Below, piece by piece: positions 22,691-34,100 of a DNA stretch of 64,000 nucleotides. Position numbers and translations under genes: made by a program. How positions within the stretch are numbered: the stretch's first letter is position 1; every line of letters starts with the position of its first letter. The stretch lies in the NCBI RefSeq assembly GCF_036417845.1, contig NC_089980.1, positions 134,132,516-134,196,515 on the forward strand, given 5' to 3'. The DNA is from Apteryx mantelli. Lineage: Eukaryota > Chordata > Aves > Apterygiformes > Apterygidae. The notes beneath the pieces were generated by a model. It worked only from the letters and a program-made list of their open reading frames with translations, had not been told where the DNA came from and searched no databases.

Positions 22691-22762
22691 GACCTCGTGG
22701 TGCAAGGGCAGCGCGTCTGGCTCCAGATCAGAAAGTTGTGTGTTCAAATCACATCAGAGTCA
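22691..22762 (+). pseudogene. tRNA-Trp(CCA)-derived sequence
   Basis: A 72-nt tRNA-Trp copy with CCA kept. Two acceptor-stem mismatches make it a likely pseudogene. It is followed by a GGT microsatellite rather than CR1. Confidence 0.7.
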
Positions 22763-22816
22763 GGCTTGGTTCAACAGCAGGTGCCTTTTGTATTGTCCCC
22801 GTTTTGTGCTGCCCTT

Positions 22817-22836
22817 GTGGTGGTGGTGGTGGTGGT
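22817..22836. repeat. GGT microsatellite
   Basis: Six to seven GGT units. Matching tracts occur in C (about 42792) and D (about 62776). Confidence 0.8.
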
Positions 22837-23030
22837 CTGCTTTCTCGGTAAAGGCCTTCCGTCTCCTGGCTCTTGTCCCACCTGTTGGGCCTTCTGCAGG
22901 GCAAAGGTGGGATGGCTTCTTGCCCTACGGGAAAGAAAGAGTTCATCCAGCCCTTATGGCAGACCTGAGCCCTGCTAAAAGGGCAAAATGCCCAGCCACC
23001 ATCAAATAACACCACTGCTAATCTGGAAGC

Positions 23031-23180
23031 AGAATTAAGATCCTTTCTTAATCTTCCATCCTGCAGGCTAAACCAATCCAGATCTCTCAGGCTACCTAAG
23101 CATATGATGTGCTGCAGCCCCAAGCCATCTTTGAGGTCTTGTCTTGGTCTTGCTCTAGTTTCTCAATGTCTTGCAAAACC
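23031..23180 (-). mobile_element. CR1 relic joined to a tRNA-Trp head
   Basis: The minus strand matches CR1 ORF2 from the [18 protein letters not shown] region toward its C-terminus. It begins about 80 nt after the tRNA-Trp at 23262-23333 and at the same CR1 position as the copy near 9400 in unit A. Confidence 0.65.
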
Positions 23181-23261
23181 CTGTGTGTGACATAGACAAG
23201 CTCCACAATGGAAAACTGCACAACAGAAAAGCACAGGTAGCCCCCAGTCCTGCCCCAAGCC

Positions 23262-23333
23262 TGACCCCGGTGTGATTCGAACACACAACCTTCTGATCTG
23301 GAGTCAGACGCGCTGCCTTTGCGCCACGAGGTC
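23262..23333 (-). tRNA. tRNA-Trp (anticodon CCA), structure intact
   Basis: All four stems pair: acceptor GACCTCG/CGGGGTC with one T-G, D stem GCGC/GCGC, anticodon stem TCTGA/TCAGA and T stem GTGTG/CACAC with loop TTCGAAT. It has the best A and B boxes of all tRNA-like copies here and differs from canonical tRNA-Trp at only a few sites. It may be functional, or the head of a retroposed element. Confidence 0.7.
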
Positions 23334-24220
23334 AGAGCAGTGGGATGCAATGCCCAGGCATGGACCACGGCCTGGGTGGTGAGGATGTGCTCTCCATGGG
23401 GACCACCCCAGGGGTGTGCTGGTGCTCCCCTAGCAGGGCAGTGGAGGGGGTGAGTGGGTGCCCAGGGAGAGGGTCACCATGGCCCGGTGTGTCCAGGTGG
23501 AGGATGGATGGCCAAGGCAGGATGGGGTGGTGGCGCAGGGGGGCAACATGCTCTCAGGGGATGAGGCTGGAAGCTGAAGGCATCGCAGGCTGAGGCCTCC
23601 TTAGGGACTGTGGGAGGCTGATGCCTCAGGCCAGGCCACACAGAAGGGCTGAGGGCCCCTATCCTCAGCAGAGTCTGAGGTGGGTGCTGGGCACCCACTG
23701 GCAGTGCGTGACTTCTCTTGCCAAGGGTGTGCTGGGCAGGCACTCTGCTGGCCCCACAGGAGACATGCTGCCCTGAGGTCTCTGATTCTCCCAGGGACAG
23801 GGGTTGTTTGCTTGCTCCAGGCATTGCTAGTGTCTGCCACAGCATCCTGAAGATGCTGGTGGGGGACTGCAGGCCAGCCACAGGCGGAGGGAGGGTCGTG
23901 CTAAGCATGTGGGAACAGTGAGTGCCAGGATAGCTGCAGCCTTCCCACCCTGTGCAGTACATGTGACCGCTGCATGGGGCAAGATGGGATGGGATGGGTT
24001 CAGCTGCCAGCCCAGGTCCCCTAGGATCATGTTGCCCCCTGTGCCACCACACCATCCTGCCCTGGGTGGCCATCCTCCACCTGGATACCCCAGGCCTTGG
24101 CCACCATCTCTCTTGGCACCCACCTGTCCCCTCCATCACCCTGATCAGGATGCCCCATGGAGGGCATTTCCCCAACACCCTGGCCGTGGTCCATGCCTGG
24201 GCACTGCATCCCTCCAGTTC
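23334..24220. other. No gene recognised
   Basis: GC-rich, with long overlapping open frames on both strands (for example 23474-24235 minus) lacking any family match. Confidence 0.4.
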
Positions 24221-24292
24221 GACCTCGTGGCGCAAGGGCAGCGCATCTGACTCCAGATCAGAAATTTGTGTGCCTGAATCACACCTGGGTCA
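24221..24292 (+). pseudogene. tRNA-Trp(CCA)-derived sequence
   Basis: Unit-B counterpart of 7025-7096. The anticodon stem is intact here, but the T loop reads CCTGAAT and one acceptor pair is lost. Confidence 0.7.
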
Positions 24293-25194
24293 GGCTTGAG
24301 GCTGTGCTGGATTCCCATTGTATTGCCTGTGCTTTTCCTTTGAGCTAACCTGTGTTAGGTGCAGGACCAGTAGAGCATCCCTGGTGCCCATGTCAGCGTG
24401 CACCAACTGGGAAGAGTCTGGAAGCTGATGAGCCTTGGTAGTCTCTGCCCAGCATTGCAGGTCAGGGCCAGTCAAGCAGTGATCCCAGTGACCCAGAGCA
24501 TGGGTTGGCAGTCAGGACCTCTGTTCCATGCCCAAAGGAGCCTCCAATGATTGCCATCCTCCTTACCTGCAGCCAGACCCAATCCCTTCCCTCTAAGTGC
24601 CCTCTGTAGCCTTCTGCCTCCTGGGACATGTCACAGGCTTCCTGCCTCCACCACTCTCTTGCCTCCTCACACCCTCACTTATCCTACGCTTGTGCTCTGG
24701 TGCTGCAGGGTCCCTGCAAAAATCCTGCTGCTCTCCTCTTTGTCCTCTCTGATAGCACAATCTGCTATCTTTGTCCTGTACCTGCAGCAGCAGCTTGAGC
24801 AGAGGCACCTCTTGCATGACCCCTTTCCCTCACCTGGTGTTGAGGAGATGCACCAGGTACTCCCATACCCCAGACCCAAGCGGGGGTTGTGTTTGTGATG
24901 TTTATAGGATTTGTGATGTTTATAACATCCACACTATTTCTGCACCAATTCTCAGAGCCTTCTGTGGTCTCTCAGGGTCCCCTAAGACCCCTCTGTGTGC
25001 TAAAGACTGTGTTATCTTTCAGGTTGCTCTTTGCAGCTCCTGGCTGCAGCCTCCTCCTCTCCTTCCTCACTCCCTCCATCCCTATCTCCCTCCTGCCCTC
25101 CTCCATTAGTGGCTCACCCTTCCTACTAGCATTTGCCCACATTTGCACACAGCCTGCAGTCCTTCTAAGGTGTGTGCACAGTGAGATCAGACGT
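24293..25194. other. No gene recognised
   Basis: Pyrimidine-rich sequence equivalent to 7097-7998, ending at the CR1 insertion point. Confidence 0.5.
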
Positions 25195-25195
25195 C

Positions 25196-25432
25196 ATCTT
25201 CTCCTCAATCCTGCCAGTGAGGGGGATGGATGAGAGGAGGAGGAGACGGACTTTCCAGGTTAACGACTGGCTGCACCGCTGGTGTTGGCAACAGGGTTTT
25301 GGTTTCTACGACCATGGGACCCTGTTTGAAGATCGACAACTGATGGCGAGAGATGGGATCCACCTCACGAGGCGGGGCACGCGGGTCTTTGCCAACAGGT
25401 TGGCCAACCTGGTAAGGAGGGCTTTAAACTAG
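25196..25432 (+). CDS. CR1 ORF1, C-terminal part (SGNH-type esterase end)
   Basis: Seventy-eight codons, open from the truncated 5' end. The segment [17 protein letters not shown] carries the D..H block typical of the end of the SGNH/GDSL esterase domain in CR1 ORF1. The N-terminal part of ORF1 is missing because the element is 5' truncated. The stop lies 5 bp before the ORF2 start. It is very unlikely to be made as a protein, since the 5' UTR promoter is absent. Confidence 0.75.
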   Translation: MFSSILPVRGMDERRRRRTFQVNDWLHRWCWQQGFGFYDHGTLFEDRQLMARDGIHLTRRGTRVFANRLANLVRRALN

Positions 25433-25437
25433 GAAAG

Positions 25438-28368
25438 ATGGGGGAAGGGGAGAGTTATAGTGACAGGGTAGTTGGCAAAAGACTGCTCAAGTCAGGATGC
25501 CTCCAGCAGGTGAATGCAGCCAGGGAAGTGCGCATGGGATGTGGCTATGGAGGACCCTCTTGTATCCCTCCTGGGAAACCTGCATGCTCGATCACCTCCC
25601 TGAAATGCCTGTACACCAATGCATGCAGCTTGGGGAACAAACAGGAAGAACTAGAGATGTGTGTGCGGTCGCAGGGCCATGATCTCATTGCCATTACAGA
25701 GACATGGTGGGATAGCTCGCATGACTGGAGTGCTGTCATGGATGGCTACGTACTTTTTAGGAAAGACAGGCCAGGAAAGCGAGGTGGTGGAGTTGCTCTT
25801 TATGTGAGAGAGCAACTGGAATGTATTGAGCTGTGCCTAGGGGTGGATGAAGAGCGAGTCGAGAGCTTATGGGTAAGGATCAAAGGGCAGGCTAATAGAG
25901 GTGACACTGTTGTGGGTGTTTACTACAGGCCACCTGATGAGGAAGAGGAAGTCGATGAGGCCTTCTACAGACAGCTGGAAGTAGCCTCACGATCCCAGGC
26001 CCTGGTTCTCATGGGGGACTTCAACCACCCCGATATCTGCTGGAAAGACAACACAGCTAGGCACAAACAGTCCTGGAGATTCCTGCAGAGCATTGGTGAC
26101 AACTTCTTGACCCAGGTGGTGGAGGAGCCAACAAGGAGAGGTGTGCTGCTGGACCTCGTACTAACAAACAAAGAAGGACTGGTGGAAGATGTGAAGGTCG
26201 GGGGCAGCCTTGGCTGCAGTGACCATGAGATGGTGGAGTTCAGGATCCTGCGAGGAGGCAGCAGGGCACCAAGTAGGATCGCAACCCTGGACTTGAGGAG
26301 AGCAAACTTTGGCCTCTTCAGGGACCTACTTGGAGGAATCCCATGGGTGAGGGCCCTGGAAGGAAGGAGTGTTCAAGAGAGTTGGTTAATATTCAAACAT
26401 CACTTCCTCCAGGCTCAAGAGCGGTGCATCCCTATGAGTAGGAAGTCAAGCAAAGGAGGCAGGAGACCTGCATGGATGAGCAAGGAGCTCCTGGCAAAAC
26501 TCAACCAGAAGAAGGAAGTATACAGAAAGTGGAAAGGGAGACAGGCCACTTGGGAGCAATATAGGAATGTTGTCAGAGTATGCAGGGATGTGACGAGGAA
26601 GGCTAAGGCCCGTTTGGAATTAAATCTGGCTAGAGATGTCAAGGACAACAAGAAGGGCTTCTTCAAATACATCAGCAGCAAGAGGAAGACTAGGGAAAAT
26701 GTGGGCCCTTTGCTGAATGGAGTGGGTGCCCTGGTGACGAAGGATGCAGAGAAGGCAGAGTTACTGAATGCCTTCTTTGCTTCAGTCTTTACTGCTCAGG
26801 CCAGCCCTCAGGAACCGCAGACCCTGGAGGCAAGAGAGAAAGTCTGGAGAGAGGAAGACTTTCCCTTGGTGGAGGAGGAGTGGGTTAGAGATCATTTAAG
26901 CAAACTTGACACCCACAAATCCATGGGCCCTGATGGGATGCACCCAGGAGTGCTGAGGGAGCTGGCGGACATTATTGCTAAGCCACTCTCCATCATCTTG
27001 GAAAGGTCATGGAGAACAGGAGAGGTGCCCGAGGACTGGAAGAAAGCCAATGTCACCCCAGTCTTCAAAAAGGGCAAGAAGGAGGACCCAGGGAACTACA
27101 GGCCAGTCAGCCTCACCTCCATCCCTGGAAAGGTGATGGAGCAGATCATCCTGGAAGCCATCTCCACGCATGTGGAGGAAAAGAAGGTGATGAGGAGTAG
27201 TCAGCATGGCTTCACAAAGGGGAAATCATGCCTAACCAATCTGATAGCCTTCTATGATGGAATGACTGGCTGGGTAGATGAGGGGAGAGCAGTGGATGTT
27301 GTCTACCTAGACTTCAGCAAGGCTTTTGACACTGTCTCCCATAGCATCCTCATAGACAAGCTCAGGAAGTGTGGGTTAGATGAGTGGACAGTGAGGTGGA
27401 TTGAGACATGGCTGAATGGCAGAGCTCAGAGAGTTGTGATCAGTGGCACAGAGTCTAGTTGGAGGCCTGTAGCTAGCGGTGTCCCCCAGGGGTCAGTACT
27501 GGGTCCAGTCTTGTTCAACTTCTTCATCAATGACCTGGATGAAGAGACAGAGTGCACACTCAGCAAGTTTGCTGATGATACAAAACTGGGAGGAGTGGCC
27601 GATACGCCAGAGGGCTGTGCTGCCATTCAGAGAGACGTGGACAGGCTGGAGAGGTGGGCAGAGAGGAACCTCCTGAAGTTCAACAAAGGGAAGTGCAGGG
27701 TCCTGCACCTGGGGAGGAATAACCCCATGCACCAGTACAGGTTGGGGGTTGAGCTGCTGGAAAGCAGCTCTGCGGAGAAGGACCTGGGAGTGCTGGTGGA
27801 CACCAAGTTAAGCATGAGGCAGCAATGTGCCCTTGTGGCCAAGAAGGCCAATGGTATCCTGGGCTGCATCAGAAAGAGTGTTGCCAGCAGGTCGAGGGAG
27901 GTGATTCTCCCCCTCTCCTCAGCCCTGGTGAGGCCACATCTGGAGTACTGCGTCCAGTTCTGGGCTCCCCAGTACAAGAGGGATGTGGCACTACTGGAGC
28001 AAGTCCAGCGAAGGGCCACAAGGATGATTAGGGGACTGGAGCATCTCTCTTATGAGGAAAGACTGAGAGAGCTGGGCCTGTTTAGCTTGGAGAAGAGAAG
28101 GCTGAGAGATCTTATCAATGTGTACAAGTATCTGAAGGGAGGGTGTCGAGAGGATGGGGCCAGACTCTTTTCAGTGGTGCCGAGCGACAGGACGCGAGGC
28201 AATGGGCACAAACTGAAACACAGACACTTCCATCTTAACATGAGGAAAAACTTTTTCACTGTGAGGGTGACAGAGCACTGGAACAGGTTGCCCCGAGAGG
28301 TGGTGGAGTCTCCTTCTCTGGAGATATTCAAAAGCCGCCTGGATGCAATCCTGTGCAATGTGCTCTAG
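25438..28368 (+). CDS. CR1 ORF2: endonuclease-reverse transcriptase, 976 residues, intact
   Basis: Open from ATG to TAG. An APE-type endonuclease occupies about 55-270, with TETWWD (E near 87), MGDFNHPD (near 191) and SDHE (near 261). Reverse transcriptase follows, with [23 protein letters not shown] (near 622), [10 protein letters not shown] and FADDTKL (near 711). The C-terminal domain has [11 protein letters not shown] and [18 protein letters not shown]. The protein nicks target DNA and copies its RNA at the nick. All catalytic residues I can check are present. It differs from the unit C copy at only four residues that I see (C/R in TNA.SLG, S/L in WDS.HDW, E/G in DLDE.TECT, L/M in ERNL.KF), which fits one insertion later duplicated. 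It could act in trans only if transcribed from a nearby promoter. Confidence 0.95.
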   Translation: MGEGESYSDRVVGKRLLKSGCLQQVNAAREVRMGCGYGGPSCIPPGKPACSITSLKCLYTNACSLGNKQEELEMCVRSQGHDLIAITETWWDSSHDWSAVMDGYVLFRKDRPGKRGGGVALYVREQLECIELCLGVDEERVESLWVRIKGQANRGDTVVGVYYRPPDEEEEVDEAFYRQLEVASRSQALVLMGDFNHPDICWKDNTARHKQSWRFLQSIGDNFLTQVVEEPTRRGVLLDLVLTNKEGLVEDVKVGGSLGCSDHEMVEFRILRGGSRAPSRIATLDLRRANFGLFRDLLGGIPWVRALEGRSVQESWLIFKHHFLQAQERCIPMSRKSSKGGRRPAWMSKELLAKLNQKKEVYRKWKGRQATWEQYRNVVRVCRDVTRKAKARLELNLARDVKDNKKGFFKYISSKRKTRENVGPLLNGVGALVTKDAEKAELLNAFFASVFTAQASPQEPQTLEAREKVWREEDFPLVEEEWVRDHLSKLDTHKSMGPDGMHPGVLRELADIIAKPLSIILERSWRTGEVPEDWKKANVTPVFKKGKKEDPGNYRPVSLTSIPGKVMEQIILEAISTHVEEKKVMRSSQHGFTKGKSCLTNLIAFYDGMTGWVDEGRAVDVVYLDFSKAFDTVSHSILIDKLRKCGLDEWTVRWIETWLNGRAQRVVISGTESSWRPVASGVPQGSVLGPVLFNFFINDLDEETECTLSKFADDTKLGGVADTPEGCAAIQRDVDRLERWAERNLLKFNKGKCRVLHLGRNNPMHQYRLGVELLESSSAEKDLGVLVDTKLSMRQQCALVAKKANGILGCIRKSVASRSREVILPLSSALVRPHLEYCVQFWAPQYKRDVALLEQVQRRATRMIRGLEHLSYEERLRELGLFSLEKRRLRDLINVYKYLKGGCREDGARLFSVVPSDRTRGNGHKLKHRHFHLNMRKNFFTVRVTEHWNRLPREVVESPSLEIFKSRLDAILCNVL

Positions 28369-28624
28369 GTGACCCTGCTTGAGCAGGGGGGTTGGACTAG
28401 ATGATCTCCAGAGGTCCCTTCCAACCTCAGTGATTCTGTGATTCTGTGATTCTGTAACGGTCTCAAAGGCAGTGGTCCCTGACTGAGCTGTCCTCTACTG
28501 TGGGTAAGATGCAGCTATCTGCCAGCAGGCTGGCAGAAGCACCAGGCAATGGTGACCACCAAAGAGAAAGCAGGGCACTATCACCATCACTTCCACTGTG
28601 GCCAAGCTGTGCAAAGGAAAAGGT

Positions 28625-28697
28625 CGAGCCTGCAAGGAGTCGAACCTGCAATCTCCTGATCCATAGTCAGGTGTGCTGTCCATTGCACCACTGGCCC
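28625..28697 (-). pseudogene. tRNA-Arg-derived sequence, ATG anticodon
   Basis: Counterpart of 8180-8252 and 48612-48684, but the anticodon is ATG where those two keep ACG. The T stem is imperfect. Confidence 0.7.
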
Positions 28698-29087
28698 TAG
28701 CCATCCTGGTGGGCTACATGTGGCGTGCTGAGGCACAGTGATGCTGACGTGTGGGGGTTAGAATCTGAGTTTGTCAATGCATTAAGAAAAAAAAGATTGT
28801 AAGAGATTAGTGGTCCAACCTCCAGCTCAAAGTACAATCATTTTCAACATCAGCTAAGGATCAGATTGTTCAAAGCCTGATTAAGCTGAGTTTTGAATTT
28901 CTCCAAGGATGAAGAGTCCCCATCCCTCTCAGCCCCCATTCTAGGTCACCTCCATGGTGAAATTTTCTTATATTTAATTGGAATTTTCTTCCATAGCATT
29001 TCTGTTTGTTCCCCTCCTCCCTTTGAGAAGAGTCTCATTGCAGCTACTCTATAGCCACTCATTACATAGCTGTAGACAGAAGTCTGA
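28698..29087. other. No gene recognised; AT-rich flank
   Basis: Counterpart of 8253-8655 with an A-rich run near 28785. Confidence 0.4.
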
Positions 29088-29322
29088 ACACAGAATCCCT
29101 GAGCTTGGAGATCTTCTACTCACCTCTGGAGAATGTCTAGTCCAACTCTCTTAGGGTCATCTATAGCAGATAGGTCCAAGGACAGAGACTGCCAAATTTC
29201 TCTGGGCAACCTGTCCCAGTGTTCAATCACCCTTACAATAAAAAAAAAAGTTTTTTTCTTATGTTTGAACAGAATTCATTGTATTTCATTTTGTGCCTGT
29301 TGCCTCTTGTCCTGTCACTGGG
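29088..29322 (-). mobile_element. CR1 relic, 3' end only
   Basis: Remnant of the CR1 seen whole at 8660-9460 and 49092-49890. The ORF2 part has been deleted in this unit, with the junction near 29322. Confidence 0.75.
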
Positions 29323-29374
29323 TTAGGTGGCAATACAGAGGCAATACAACTGCTGCTAGATGCTTAACCAAGCC

Positions 29375-29446
29375 TGACACTGATGTGAGTTGACCAAACA
29401 GCCTTCTGATCTGGAGTCAGACACACTGCCTTTGCACCACAAGGCT
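29375..29446 (-). pseudogene. tRNA-Trp(CCA)-derived sequence, degenerate
   Basis: Counterpart of 9513-9584. The CR1 body that follows it in unit A is deleted here. Confidence 0.65.
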
Positions 29447-30244
29447 GGAGGCATGCAGCACCCAGGCACAGAGCGTGCCCCGCGTGGTGGGGATGTGCTG
29501 TCCATGGGGACCACCAGCACATTCCTCATTACCCGCTAATATATGCACAAAGGCCATCACTGCACAGCAGTCTTTTGTGCTGCCCTTAAGGGCTAAGGGC
29601 TTACCAGTTACAATCGCTTTTTAAATGAGAATTGACCCAGGCAGCTTGATTTCCTTTCTGGAGTTAATGGCTTGGTAGTTAGCAGCCCTTCTTCTGCAGC
29701 TAAGAGCACTTTCTATAGGGGAGTGGAGTTTTGCTGAGAGCCTGTGACCACCAGGTGGGCAAGAGAGGGTCAGCTGTTGGTGTAGAGAGACACTCAAGGT
29801 TCATGAGGGGTTAAGCAGGAGAGATTTAATAAAGGACTTACACTCCAAGCTGCATGGGGACCCCCAGGAGCTGCACAGAGCGGTCACTGGTGGGAGGCTG
29901 CTGGACTTATGGGCTGGACGCACGGCTAGGATGCCCAGGCGGGACTCGACTCCTTGTATCCTAAGGGCCCCTTAAATCTACTAGAACTGTTTTCTTATCT
30001 CAGCTGTGCTAACCAAGAGAAACTACTGTACGGGAAGCAGTCAGAGGTTGCTGACAGAACGGAATATGCATGCCTGGCCCTGACGGGAATTTGGTCAGTG
30101 TGTAGTTTCACACACTGGGCCTGCTACCACCTACTCTGCCAGTCACTGACTCATTTTCCAGATCATCTGCAGGTGTTCTCACTACAGAGCCTTAGCAGGA
30201 TTGTTCCCCTAGATGAGAAAGCAAACATTTCATTTTTTAAAGCC
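29447..30244. other. No gene recognised
   Basis: Counterpart of 9585-10350, with about 140 bp present only here (about 29872-30015) and about 110 bp lost near 30200. Confidence 0.4.
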
Positions 30245-30250
30245 TTTATT
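30245..30250 (-). terminator. Candidate poly(A) signal of gene C
   Basis: AATAAA on the minus strand, about 905 bp beyond the stop of copy C. Confidence 0.4.
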
Positions 30251-31154
30251 GCTGCATGATGTTTTGGTTCTGAGGTGCATATTGAATCATACAGATTCTG
30301 GCAGAGTTTTCCATCATCTCATGCATCAGGTGCCAAGCAATGTCCTATCTTGACTTGGTCCTTGCCATTTTGAGCAGGGAATGATAATATTTAATTCTGG
30401 TAAATGCTGGACAAGAGCATAGGGAAGGTGGGACAAGTTTTGGAGCTGCCAGCTTGGAAATTGTCCTTTTTGGAAGACAAATACAACACTGTTGATCAAT
30501 CACTGCCTAGTTTTCCCACACAATAGGTTATAGGCAGCACTCTTACATCTATTTGTACAGAATCACACACAAGCCTCTCTGCCCCACCTCTTCTGGTGGA
30601 AGAAGGTGACATCGCAAGCTGATGACGACTTCAGGAGAGCCTCTCAAGAAAAAAATGCTCCTGCAAAGCTAGCTTATTCTTTGTCCATTGAAAGTAAAAT
30701 ATTTCAAAGGATAGGCAAGATATGGTTTTTACAACCTTTACTTTGGAGAGTGCCCAGAGGAGAGACAGGCTATTTAAACATAGGATGCTTTTCCTTGCTG
30801 GATGTGCTCCCAGGCGCCCAGTTCTGGAGGCTTTTTGCGCACCTTTTCCTGCAGTTGGCCAAATGGCATGACATGGAGTGCTTTTCGATGGCTCTGCTAG
30901 GTGTCTGCTGCTGTCCTCAGTGCGCTCGGTGGAAAAAGCCTGGGGCCTATTTTAAAAGTTATTTTGTGGAGTAGAGGGTGAAAGCAGTGTGGAGCAGGTG
31001 AAGACGGAGGCATGAGGTGAGGAAAGTAGCTCTGCAGGGAGCAGCTGGAGGATGTTTTGGGTATAGAGAGCTGTGTGATAATTGTGAAGGCAATATTGGA
31101 AGGTGTTTTATCAAGTGCCTCCTTCTCCAGCCTTAGCTGTTACTGGTGGATGGG

Positions 31155-34100
31155 CTAATTGCCCTCACTTTCACTCGGCTCCTGCTCCCTGCACGTGCCT
31201 TCGCAATTTCCATCACTTTTGCTTGGATCCTGCTCCCTGCTCGTTCCTTCATAATTACCCTCACTTTCACTCGGCTCCTGCTCCCTGCTCATGCCTTCGT
31301 AATTGTCCTCACTTTTGCTCGGCTCCTGCTCCCTGCTCGTGCCTTCGTTATTGCCCTCACTTTCACTCAGCTCCTGCTCCCTGCACGTGCCTTCGCAATT
31401 TCCATCACTTTTGCTTGGCTCCTGCTCCCTGCTCGTGCCTTCATATTTGTCCTCACTTTCACTCGGTTCCTGCTCCCTGCTCGTGCCTTTGTAATTGACC
31501 TCACTTTTCCTCGGCTCCTGCTCCCTGCTCGTGCCTTCAAAGCGGTTGTGCAAGGACAGGTCCGGCTCTGAGAACCACCTCTGCATCCTGCTGATGTCAT
31601 TTGTGAGATTGCTCAGGGCAGGGGCAGAGACGCATTTTGGATATGGCCTGCTGAGACTGCTGCTCCTGCCGTTGGGCTGCTCCGTCTCCAGTGTAGGGGT
31701 GCTGCCTTCAGCTCCCGCCTCTGGGCTGCTGCAGGCAGAACCGTCGTGCTGAGGAGCCCCTGGGTGTGCTGTGGGGAGAAGGAGCCTGTTAGGTGCTTTT
31801 TAGGTACTCTCTGAAGGTACCAGGGGACTTCCCCTGTGCAACCACACACTTTGCCAAATACAACCTTGCTGCCGACGAGCTAGAGGAGAAGTTAAGGAGG
31901 CAGAGAGGGCAATGTCCTGCGAGAGTGCAGTTCTAGGCCATAGGCAGGAGCTAGGTGAGGAGCAGAGCTGTGCAGACGTTCACCATCTGGCATGGGGGTT
32001 GTTTTGTGAGTGTTGTCCTTTTGAGCTCCTGGAAAGCGTTCCAGGAGGCAAACGCTGCGATACCATATTAAACCCTCTGCACCTCTCTGCATGGCCACAG
32101 ATGTCTTCTGATATGCAGTGAAAGAATGCAAAGCAGCAGCCCTGGCCGGGGACAATCATCAGTGCATCCCCCTACCTGTGGAGCTGTGTGTGTGCTCCGG
32201 TGACTCCTCAGCCGAGGGACTGAAGGGCAAGGCAACATCCTCCTCAAATATTGCTGTCCAGTTCTCTATCAGGAACTCCACCAGCGCTGTCACCTGCCCA
32301 CAGAAAAACATTGAGTTTAGTCTGAGGGGCTGAAAATGTGTTGAGCAACCTTTTCTGCTCCTGATGGACATTTCTGTACTGACAGCTGTAGCTCTATAGC
32401 TCAGCCGGATCTGGCATGACACAGCTTTGGTGAGCTTTTGCGAGGTCAGGGGGATCTGTGGGGATGGCCCTCAGCTGCCCCAAAGTGGGTAGCTGGGGGG
32501 GAATTCAAGAGACCTTGTCATTGCGCTCCTTCAGCACTGCCAGCGGGAGCCCGTTGTCCGTGCCGGGGCTCAGCAGGTTTGGCCCCACGCAGATGGCCAG
32601 GTTGCTGGCGTCCATCCTGCTGGTCTCCGCGTTTTCGCTGATGTGATGGAGCACAGCAAGCAAGCGCTGGAGCAAGAGGAGGTTTGCTCTGGGCAGGCTG
32701 TCAGCCACCCTGGGGAACACAAACAAAATATAACATTAATGCAGGGTGCAGGAGCTGCTCCTTCTTCACTGGAGCAAGTTTCATTTCAACTCACAAGAAA
32801 TCATGCTTCCTCGTGTTTTGTAGAGCAATCTTAAACACCTTGAGGAAATGTTATTGCCAGAGAAGTGTTTTTCTGTGCCACTTGCCCTCAGAACCAACCC
32901 CCACAGCAGCAATAGCAAGCTGACAGAAACGACAGGTTTTTACATGAGACTCCCAGTTTCCAGAGAAGTCCCTGGCCTCTCTCAGCCCCTCCAGAATGGT
33001 GGCACTGGTTACAAAACTCACCGTTTCAGTTCATCAGTTTTCTCCTGCTGGCTTGGCTTCTCCAGCGCTAGCATCCACTCGTCATAGAGGTTGTCCGAGA
33101 GGAGTTTGGAAGGGATATTTCGGAGGAAGTCCTGCAAGGCCAAGGAACTTAGATGAGGCTCTGGACACTACCAGTGAGCAGAGGGGGAGCATCCTCATGA
33201 CCTGGGCTCACTTGGAGGCAGGTTGCTTTGAGCTCCCTGCTCCCAAAGGTGCTCCTGAGCACTGAGAGTGCAGCGGGCTGCGTGAGTACGTGCCAAGTGC
33301 AGTGGTGTGAGTGCAGGAGCAGGACCCAGCTCATATCTGAGCCTTTGGTCTGGCCCTGCATCTCAGTAGTCCTCAGTGAGGAGCAGGTGGAGGAAGTGAG
33401 CTTCCCATGGGCATGCAGGGAATCCAGGGCGGAACTAGGGGAACTGAAAATCCAGTTGAGAAGAAAAATGCCCAACTGTGCTCAGCCTGAACCCCTGAGT
33501 TTGGCTTCAGTAGGGTTTTAGCTTTGAGTGCCACTGAGGTCAATGTGGGCACTCAGGTGGGCCCTTGCAGATTAGCCACGTGGTCTGAGAGCTAAAAGTC
33601 AGAGGACTTCACCTTCAGCACCACTGCCAAGAGGTGCACAGGTTTGCTGTCCAGGTCAGCGTTCTCGCCCTGGTTCAGGACCTCCTTCAGCTCCTTGCGG
33701 GCCTTCTCGCTGGCCGCTCTCCTGAAGATCCCCTCAGTGGCAGGCCCTTTCTCGTACAGTATAGCCAGGAGATCCTGCAGGAAGCAGCAGACAGTTTTTG
33801 ACTTTGGGGCGCGCTCTGCTTTGCTTGGGTTAGTGTCTTGTTCTCACTCCATGGCGATTACAGTGGTAGTGACATGCTTGTCTCCCAGCCCACCCTCTTT
33901 TTGGCCTGGTGAACTCCACCGACTTCAGTGGAGTCATCCCTGCTTTCTTCCAGCAGAAAATGAGGCACAGGTCAAGGCTTCAGGTTCCAATTCCCTCCTT
34001 CCCAAGCCAGGCTGAATGCGCAGCAGAGATTTCTTGGAAGAAAAAGAAGCCTCTGTGCAGGAAAAGCCAGAAGCAGCATGCCTCTATCCCCAGGCTTGCT

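Larger units (their letters stand above)
25195..28455 (+). mobile_element. CR1 LINE, 5' truncated, ORF2 intact (3,261 bp)
   Basis: The insert is defined by comparison with the empty site in unit A (7991-8005). It starts inside ORF1, holds all of ORF2, and ends with the CR1 3' UTR (TTGGACTAGATGATCTCCAG) and three ATTCTGTG-type repeats. The flanks share only GT, so there is little or no target duplication, as is usual for CR1. It is at the same site in unit C. Confidence 0.95.
11823..31894. repeat. Tandem segmental duplication, unit B (20,072 bp)
   Basis: Complete unit by alignment of its first base with 1, 31895 and 51789. It holds gene B, the ERV-L fossil, the tRNA-derived cluster and a long CR1. 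It lacks most of the CR1 relic seen at 8660-9460 in A and 49092-49890 in C. Confidence 0.95.

Noticed and set aside
23474-24235. Minus-strand 253-codon frame (and its unit C copy)
   Set aside because: No family resemblance, and it crosses into the tRNA-Trp-derived sequence at 24221.
25195-25437. Full-length CR1 with its own promoter
   Set aside because: Comparison with the empty site shows the insert begins inside ORF1, so the 5' UTR and most of ORF1 are absent.
31158-31538. CRISPR-like array
   Set aside because: The 48-bp repeats are contiguous, without spacers, lie in a eukaryotic coding exon and encode a protein repeat.
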